Assembly: GCF_002811955.1 (NCBI RefSeq)
Contig: NZ_NPEF01000048.1
Coordinates: 1 to 21,248, forward strand
DNA length: 21,248 bases
Direction of reading: 5' to 3'
DNA from: Leptospira ellisii
Lineage (GTDB): Bacteria; Spirochaetota; Leptospiria; Leptospirales; Leptospiraceae
Shown: positions 16,486-21,248 of the stretch, piece by piece
Numbering within the stretch: the first letter of the stretch is position 1
Layout: each line of letters begins with the position of its first letter
Translations under genes and position numbers: made by a program
The notes under the pieces: generated by a model
Database searches by the model: none
Told to the model about the DNA's origin: nothing
The model's input: only the letters and a program-made list of their open reading frames with translations

Positions 16486-16971
16486 GCCGTTTTCCTTTCG
16501 TCGTATTCGAATCCTGAAAGATCGGCGCTCCGATATTCACGGAAGCGGAATGCGTACGTATGCGGGGTTTATCCGCAAAACAGACGCACGCCGCGCGTAC
16601 ACGTTCGGAACGAAACGCCGTCGTTCTTCGGAATACGAAGTCGTAGCCCGAAGATCCGGAGTTCGATCTTTTAGATCCGTTGTTGAGTCGGGAAGAATTT
16701 CGGAAATGACATTTCCGATCGTCTTCTCTCCAGGCCTGCGAAGTTAGCTGACGGGCTAGGAACGAGAGATATCCTTTGCATCCCTGATGCAATACGCCCC
16801 GAAAATTGGTTCCTCCGCTCCGAACGATTTCGGATTAGGCAGACTCAAGGACATAAGGAATCCGGATTTTTATTTCGGTCAATCAAAATACTTTTCCGGT
16901 TCGCTACAGTTTCGTTACGTACTTTTTTTCTTGCTTACGTCGTTCGAGTCCCAAGAATCGGATTCCCCTCG
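16486..16971. other. Divergent intergenic region, no convincing gene, one short inverted repeat
   Basis: 486 bp separate the start of the antiporter gene (minus) from the start of the AraC-type regulator gene (plus). It therefore should hold both promoters. TTGCATC (16776-16782) and GATGCAA (16786-16792) are perfect 7-bp inverted arms around CCT, a possible operator. The stretch 16865-16935 is relatively AT-rich and ends in a T-run, and is the likeliest regulator promoter. Short ORFs here have arginine/serine-rich shadow composition and no ribosome-binding sites. Confidence 0.4.
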
Positions 16972-17757
16972 ATGGATACGACGTACAAAGGAATTCTTTA
17001 TCTTTGGAATAGTCGCGTGATGTTCGCCACGAATTCGATGCAGACCGATTTTCACGAACACTACGCGGCCACTCTCGCTTTGTCCCTCGGAAAAAGTATC
17101 AGCATCGAAACCGAATCCGGGAGGGAGAAATACAAGGCCGCTTTGGTCGGACCCAACACGTTTCATCGAACCGTTTCTCCCGGAGTGGAGATGGTGGCCT
17201 TGCTCGTGGATCCGGAAACGTACGAATACGGTTCCATCTCCGGTCTGGTCCGTCCGGGAGAGGTAAAACGTCTGGACGAGTCTGTGTTTTCCCCCTTTGC
17301 GGGAAGGTTACGGGAACTATATTACGGAAATCTAAACGATTTGGAGGCGGCCGAACTGCGCTCCGATCTTCTGAGAAGAGTTTCTCCCTTCGACGCTCCG
17401 AAGAAGGAGGTGGACGAAAGGATCAAAAAAATAGCGCATAAAATCCGAACCGAATTGCCGGACAGCATTCGTATGAAGGAGATCGGCAAGGACTTCTCCA
17501 TTTCGGAGGATCGATTGATCCGTTTGTTCAAGGAAAATTTAGGAATTCCCCTGAGAAGATATCTTTTGTGGGTTCGGATTTTGAGGGCGGTTCGGGAATT
17601 GCAGGACGGAAAAAATCTCACCGAAGCGGCGCATGCGGCAGGGTTTTCGGATTCGGCCCATTTTACTCGAACGTTCAAGGAGAATTTCGGCTTCACTCCT
17701 TCCTTATTTTTCGGTCATCTCAAGTCGATCGAAGTACGATTCTGCGAACCGGAATAG
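16972..17757 (+). CDS. AraC-family transcriptional regulator
   Basis: Regulator of 261 residues. The N-terminal ~145 residues look like a cupin-type sensor (YLWNSRVMFATNSMQTDFHEH, then HYAATLALSLG), with the HxH-like text typical of small AraC cupins. The C-terminal ~100 residues are the double helix-turn-helix: IRMKEIGKDFSISEDRLIRL, then FKENLGIPLRRYLLWVRILRA, and the signature GFSDSAHFTRTFKENFGFTPS (about 224-244). The ATG at 16972 lacks a clear ribosome-binding site, so a start inside the first 20 codons (e.g. the GTG/ATG near 17018) is possible. It is 95 nt upstream of the peptidase-lipoprotein set on the same strand and divergent from the antiporter. Either could be its target, and the downstream set is favoured by orientation. 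Confidence 0.9.
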   Translation: MDTTYKGILYLWNSRVMFATNSMQTDFHEHYAATLALSLGKSISIETESGREKYKAALVGPNTFHRTVSPGVEMVALLVDPETYEYGSISGLVRPGEVKRLDESVFSPFAGRLRELYYGNLNDLEAAELRSDLLRRVSPFDAPKKEVDERIKKIAHKIRTELPDSIRMKEIGKDFSISEDRLIRLFKENLGIPLRRYLLWVRILRAVRELQDGKNLTEAAHAAGFSDSAHFTRTFKENFGFTPSLFFGHLKSIEVRFCEPE

Positions 17758-17852
17758 ACCGACCGACGAAAAAATAAAAAACGCCGGAATCGTTCAAGCG
17801 TCCGGTTCGAACTTCGCTTATCATTTTCCGTAAAAAGGGAAAGGGTAAAAGT

Positions 17853-18734
17853 ATGCCGATCGCAGAGACAGAAAGGGGGATGTTCTCCAGACTTTCCTCG
17901 AAACTATCGAGGTATCGTTCCTCTTCCGTTAAACTTCCCTCCGAAGAGGAAAAAAACGGATTCCTCAAAGCGCAAAGACTGGCCTATCGTTGTGTCGTAG
18001 AAACCGAATCGGATATGCGCGAAGGCTGGACGGAGATCCGTACGGCGAAACATATGGAAACGTTTCTGCGCGATCACGGGGTCAGGATTTTTTTACACCG
18101 TCCTTTCGCCTGGTTCGGAGAACACGCGCGTTTCGACGGTTATAAAAGGTTCACACAGTTTCATCCCGGAAAAAAAATATTAACCGCGGACGAGTCTTTT
18201 ATCCTCGACGTTTCTCCCGTGGTGGAAGGTTACATCGGGGACATCGGCTATTCGTCCTCTTTACGTCCCAACGCTGAATTGGACGCGGGAATGAAATATC
18301 TTTTGAAACTCAGGGCAGAGATTCCGAAATATTTTATTTCTTCGATGAGCGCCGCGGAGATCTGGTGGAAAATAGACCGGGACGCGAAGGCAAACGGTTT
18401 CGACAACGTTCATTCGCTGTATCCTTTCGCGGTTTTGGGTCATCGGGTCTATAAGGTGCGTCTTCCCGAATTTTCCTTTCCTTTATTGCCGATCAGTTTC
18501 GCGAGCTGGTTCAGTCTGCAGGGTTCCTATGAATTCCTTACGCACAAGGTGCTTCCGGAACTTCTCACCCCGGATCATCGGGGGGATAAAACCGGATTGT
18601 GGGCGATCGAACCGCATTTGGGAAGGGGAAAAACCGGATTTAAGTTCGAGGAGATTTTGGTGGTGGAGAAGGACAAGGCGTATTGGCTGGACGAAAAGGT
18701 TCCGCACGTTCTCCGGGTGGAGGACGGGAAATGA
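17853..18734 (+). CDS. M24-family metallopeptidase (aminopeptidase P/Xaa-Pro-type pita-bread fold)
   Basis: Protein of 293 residues carrying only the pita-bread catalytic domain; the N-terminal creatinase domain of true aminopeptidase P is absent. The five metal ligands can be placed: Asp119 in FILDVSP, Asp130 in GYIGDIGYS, His197 in VLGHRVY, Glu253 in AIEPH and Glu266 in KFEEILVV. The spacing (11 residues between the two aspartates) is correct for M24, so a dinuclear Mn/Co/Fe site is likely. There is no signal peptide, implying a cytoplasmic enzyme. The stretch 201-249 (LPEFSFPLLPISFASWF) is an unusual aromatic insertion before the first glutamate. The ATG at 17853 has AAAGGG about 6-9 nt upstream. 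It overlaps the next lipoprotein gene in ATGA, indicating coupling. Substrate is unknown; it may not be a peptide, as M24 members include creatinase-like enzymes. Confidence 0.83.
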   Translation: MPIAETERGMFSRLSSKLSRYRSSSVKLPSEEEKNGFLKAQRLAYRCVVETESDMREGWTEIRTAKHMETFLRDHGVRIFLHRPFAWFGEHARFDGYKRFTQFHPGKKILTADESFILDVSPVVEGYIGDIGYSSSLRPNAELDAGMKYLLKLRAEIPKYFISSMSAAEIWWKIDRDAKANGFDNVHSLYPFAVLGHRVYKVRLPEFSFPLLPISFASWFSLQGSYEFLTHKVLPELLTPDHRGDKTGLWAIEPHLGRGKTGFKFEEILVVEKDKAYWLDEKVPHVLRVEDGK

Positions 18735-19969
18735 AGGTATATTGCAATATTATAATTCTTATTTCGATCGGGTGCTCTATTTCCTGCAATCCCGGAAAAA
18801 TAAAGATCGGAGGCGCTTATCGTTTCGGAGAAACCGATCCGAATATCCTGAAGGTCGAATCGAAGTCGGATCCGTTTTCGGAGGATCTCAAGACGACGAT
18901 GGAGGATCTTCCCGGACACGACGATCTGATCTTCGACCCGATCCGCGGAATGGGATACGCTTCCGGAATGGACGGATGGATTTGGGAATTGGATCGTAAA
19001 ACAGGGAAGGCGTCGCGATGGATCAAACTGCCCGTCAATCCGGCCGGTATGCAGTATTCGAATCGAAACAAGGATAAAATCCTCGTCTGTGCGTCGCGTC
19101 TGGGAGGTGAGTCCTATGCTGAGACGGATCGTGTCGGTCTTTACGAAGCGGATATCGTTTCCAAAACGGTGACACCTTTGTTGCTCGATCTTCCCGATAC
19201 GAAGAAGGAACGGTTCGAAACCGTATATCCGGTTTCCGAAAGAACGTTCGTTCCGATTGATACGCTTGATTCCTCCAATTCAAGACCGTTCTCGCTCTGT
19301 AACGATCTCGCCGTTTCCAAAGACGGGAACCGCGTTTACGTCACCGAACCGTTCGAAAGGGAGGACGCGGCTATGGGCAGCGGAGCGGTGCCGGAGGCGA
19401 TCGGATTGTATCCGCACGGAAAACTCTGGGTCTACGATCGGGCCGCCAAAACCGTAGCGCTTGTGTTAGACGGTTTTACGTTCGTGGACGGAATCCTTTT
19501 GGAGGAGGGTCGGGACGGGATCGAGGAATCCGTGATTTTTACCGAAACAACTAAATTCAGGATCGTCAAAGCGACGTTCGCCGGTAAAAACGCGGGTAAA
19601 CACGAAGTGCTGTTCGAAAATCTTCCTGGTCTGGCGGATGGTTTGGAACGGGATACGCACGGTCGTATTTGGACGGGAATCATCAAACCTAGATCCGGTC
19701 TCGTCAACTTCGTACATTCCAATCCTTGGATCAAACCTTTGATTCTTTCGCTGCCTCAGAAACTTCTGCCGATCGCGAAAAAGACGGGAGTGTTGGTTTT
19801 GGACCGGGAAGGAAAGAAGGCGTTGTATTATCGTATGCACGACGGATCCAAGATCAAGGACATATCGGTTGCGGTGCCGAACGGTGAAGAAATTTATTTC
19901 CCTACTTTCGATAAGAACTCGAGAGGTTTGTATTCGATCCCCGCGTCTTCGTTTTTTCCGGAGAAGTAA
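18731..19969 (+). CDS. APMAP/strictosidine-synthase-like beta-propeller lipoprotein, first copy
   Basis: Exported lipoprotein of 412 residues. The signal ends around Cys15 or Cys19 (ISIGCSISC). The body fits the six-bladed propeller family that includes strictosidine-synthase-like proteins, APMAP and SMP-30/gluconolactonases. Features include GMGYASGMDGWIWELDRKTG, a CNDLAVSKDGNRVYVTEP segment (Asn191-Asp192, calcium-site position in the family), HGKLWVYDR, FVDGILLEE, TTKFRIVKATFAG, NLPGLADGLERDTHGRIW (Asp303), and SNPWIKPLILSLPQKLLPIA. The last of these resembles the C-terminal part of animal APMAP closely. Starting from the ATG at 18731 places the signal peptide correctly and overlaps the peptidase stop by 4 nt. 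Hydrolase or lactonase activity is possible but unproven; the first-blade Glu of SMP-30 appears replaced (GHDDLIF). Confidence 0.82.
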   Translation: MKVYCNIIILISIGCSISCNPGKIKIGGAYRFGETDPNILKVESKSDPFSEDLKTTMEDLPGHDDLIFDPIRGMGYASGMDGWIWELDRKTGKASRWIKLPVNPAGMQYSNRNKDKILVCASRLGGESYAETDRVGLYEADIVSKTVTPLLLDLPDTKKERFETVYPVSERTFVPIDTLDSSNSRPFSLCNDLAVSKDGNRVYVTEPFEREDAAMGSGAVPEAIGLYPHGKLWVYDRAAKTVALVLDGFTFVDGILLEEGRDGIEESVIFTETTKFRIVKATFAGKNAGKHEVLFENLPGLADGLERDTHGRIWTGIIKPRSGLVNFVHSNPWIKPLILSLPQKLLPIAKKTGVLVLDREGKKALYYRMHDGSKIKDISVAVPNGEEIYFPTFDKNSRGLYSIPASSFFPEK

Positions 19970-20001
19970 TCGTTGTCGAAATTTTTTCCGAGGTGGTTAA
20001 A

Positions 20002-21248
20002 TTGAAAAGAATTCTTATGGTCTCCGTTCTGCTGGGAATCGGTTCGTATTCCTGCGGATCTCCGGAGGAACATTTTAAAAATCAGATTACGGAACCGGTA
20101 TCTCTTCCGTATAATTCCATATTAGAAACTTTGAAACTAAAGGAGGATTGGATCTCGAAAACCGCGGAGACGGAAATTCCCGACCTTCCCGCGCAGGACG
20201 AGATCGTTCTTCAGGAGGATTTGGGCCGAGCCTTTATCGCCTCCATGGACGGTTGGATCTGGAAAGCGGACTTAAAACGAAAGACCGCGGAACCTTTCGT
20301 GAAAACGTCCCTGCTTCCCGCGGGAATGGTCGCTCATCCGAAAAATAAGGACGTCCTTTTTTTCTGCGTTTCGAGGGCGAAAGAGGGCGACGCCGATTCG
20401 GAAAACGGTCCGGGTATCTACGAACTTACGATTTCCGAAAAACGGATCCGCAGAATCGGAACCCGGGTTCCGCTGGACGACGGGCGCGTAATTTCGAAAC
20501 GAAGCGGGATCGGGGTTTTGTATCCGGACACGGTGCAAAAAACATTAGAATTTTCTAAAATGAATGAGACCAACAGCCGTAACGTGGAAAAGGCCGACGA
20601 TCTGGCTATCAGTCGCGACGGTGAACGTATTTATTTTACGGAACCGTATAACCATTCTAAGGCGATTCTGGGTGTCAGTTCCCAATCCAGAAAAGAGGTT
20701 TTTACGCTCGGAAAAAACGGGCGTCTTTGGAAATACGATCTGAAAAACGAAAGAGCTTCCCTGGTCGCGGAGGAGTATTCCTATTTGGACGGAATCCTTT
20801 TGGAATACGAGGACGGGGAAAAGGAAACGGCGGCGATCGTAAACGAACTCTCCAAATCCAGATTGCTTCGTCTTTATCTGCGGGGAGAACGGGCCGGACG
20901 GGATGAAATCGTGATCGATGGAATTCCCGGTTTTCCGGACGGAATGGATCGCGATTCCCGGGGAAGGATTTGGATCGCGTTGCCGGTGGAAAGATCTAAA
21001 CTCGTGACGTGGCTGCACGAACATCCGTTTTGGAAGAAGCTGCTTTTATACGTTCCCGACCGTTTGTTTCCCGTTTCCAAAAAGACCGGCATCGTAGCCC
21101 TTTCTCCGGACGGAACGAAACCATTGTTTTATACGATGTACGACGGAGAACGTTTTTCCCAGATCATCGTAGTCGTACCCGGAAAGGACAAACTGTATCT
21201 GGCGGTATATCAGGAAGGCCATAAGGGTTTGGTCGCCCTTCCGTATCC
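20002..21248 (+). CDS. APMAP/strictosidine-synthase-like beta-propeller lipoprotein, second copy (3' end cut by window)
   Basis: Open frame of 415 codons that continues past the window edge; comparison with the first copy suggests only about 5-10 residues are missing. It starts at TTG 20002 with GAGGTGG about 5 nt upstream. The in-frame ATG at 20017 would remove the basic KR of the signal peptide. The lipobox is SYSC (Cys18). It is a tandem paralogue of the preceding gene: ASMDGWIWKADLKRKT, LPAGMVAHPKNKD, ADDLAISRDGERIYFTEP, NGRLWKYDLKN, YLDGILLEYEDG, IPGFPDGMDRDSRGRIWIA and HEHPFWKKLLLYVPDRLFPVSKKTG all align in order. The family Asn of the metal site is Asp199 here (DD instead of ND), while Asp313 is kept. 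It lies 32 nt after the first copy, in the same operon. It belongs to the same fold family with probably diverged activity. Confidence 0.83.
   Translation, partial: MKRILMVSVLLGIGSYSCGSPEEHFKNQITEPVSLPYNSILETLKLKEDWISKTAETEIPDLPAQDEIVLQEDLGRAFIASMDGWIWKADLKRKTAEPFVKTSLLPAGMVAHPKNKDVLFFCVSRAKEGDADSENGPGIYELTISEKRIRRIGTRVPLDDGRVISKRSGIGVLYPDTVQKTLEFSKMNETNSRNVEKADDLAISRDGERIYFTEPYNHSKAILGVSSQSRKEVFTLGKNGRLWKYDLKNERASLVAEEYSYLDGILLEYEDGEKETAAIVNELSKSRLLRLYLRGERAGRDEIVIDGIPGFPDGMDRDSRGRIWIALPVERSKLVTWLHEHPFWKKLLLYVPDRLFPVSKKTGIVALSPDGTKPLFYTMYDGERFSQIIVVVPGKDKLYLAVYQEGHKGLVALPY

Noticed and set aside
1..21248. CRISPR arrays, tRNA or rRNA genes, intact insertion sequences, integrase-linked attachment sites
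   Set aside because: No regularly spaced repeats, cloverleaf-like or ribosomal segments, or transposase/integrase motifs were seen on either strand.

Overview
The window looks like a chromosomal segment of a spirochaete of the genus Leptospira. The grounds are several large lipoproteins with loose spirochaetal lipoboxes, a beta-propeller lipoprotein and a beta-helix lipoprotein of types common in leptospires, a CzcCBA-type efflux operon, and gene style (TTG starts, TCG/GAA/CCG-rich codons). By eye the base composition is near 50% G+C, higher than the classical pathogenic species. The genus assignment is recognition, not a database result.

Region 1 (1-7184) is a divergent xenobiotic/efflux locus. 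A TTG-started TetR regulator (3793-4353, minus) heads a close minus-strand run: a small membrane protein, a TolC-like outer-membrane channel, a periplasmic adaptor and a heavy-metal-type RND pump that leaves the window at its left edge. Divergently, on plus, lie a TetX-like flavin monooxygenase and a second aromatic-hydroxylase/rifampicin-monooxygenase-like enzyme. The second is broken by an apparent one-base deletion inside its FAD-binding GxGxxG motif. Between the two arms is a near-perfect 40-bp palindrome (4396-4435). It contains a TTGACT -35-like hexamer on each strand with a symmetric -10-like hexamer 17 bp away. This is what one expects if one TetR represses both an enzymatic arm and an efflux arm.

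Region 2 (7185-12594) holds surface or secreted proteins. A 616-residue beta-propeller lipoprotein overlaps a small two-helix membrane protein on plus. They converge, with a 3-nt gap, on an ~810-residue lipoprotein with N-terminal Ig-like repeats and a C-terminal parallel beta-helix. About 500 bp without a convincing gene follow.

Region 3 (12595-16971) is minus strand: a methyl-accepting chemotaxis protein with a six-helix membrane input domain and, upstream of it, a CPA2-type cation/proton antiporter with a C-terminal cytosolic domain. A ~490-bp divergent intergenic region follows.

Region 4 (16972-21248) is plus strand: an AraC-family regulator, then a tight set consisting of an M24 aminopeptidase-P-like enzyme and two tandem lipoproteins. 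The lipoproteins resemble the strictosidine-synthase-like/APMAP beta-propeller family. The second is cut by the right edge and starts with TTG. No rRNA, tRNA, CRISPR array or intact insertion sequence was seen.
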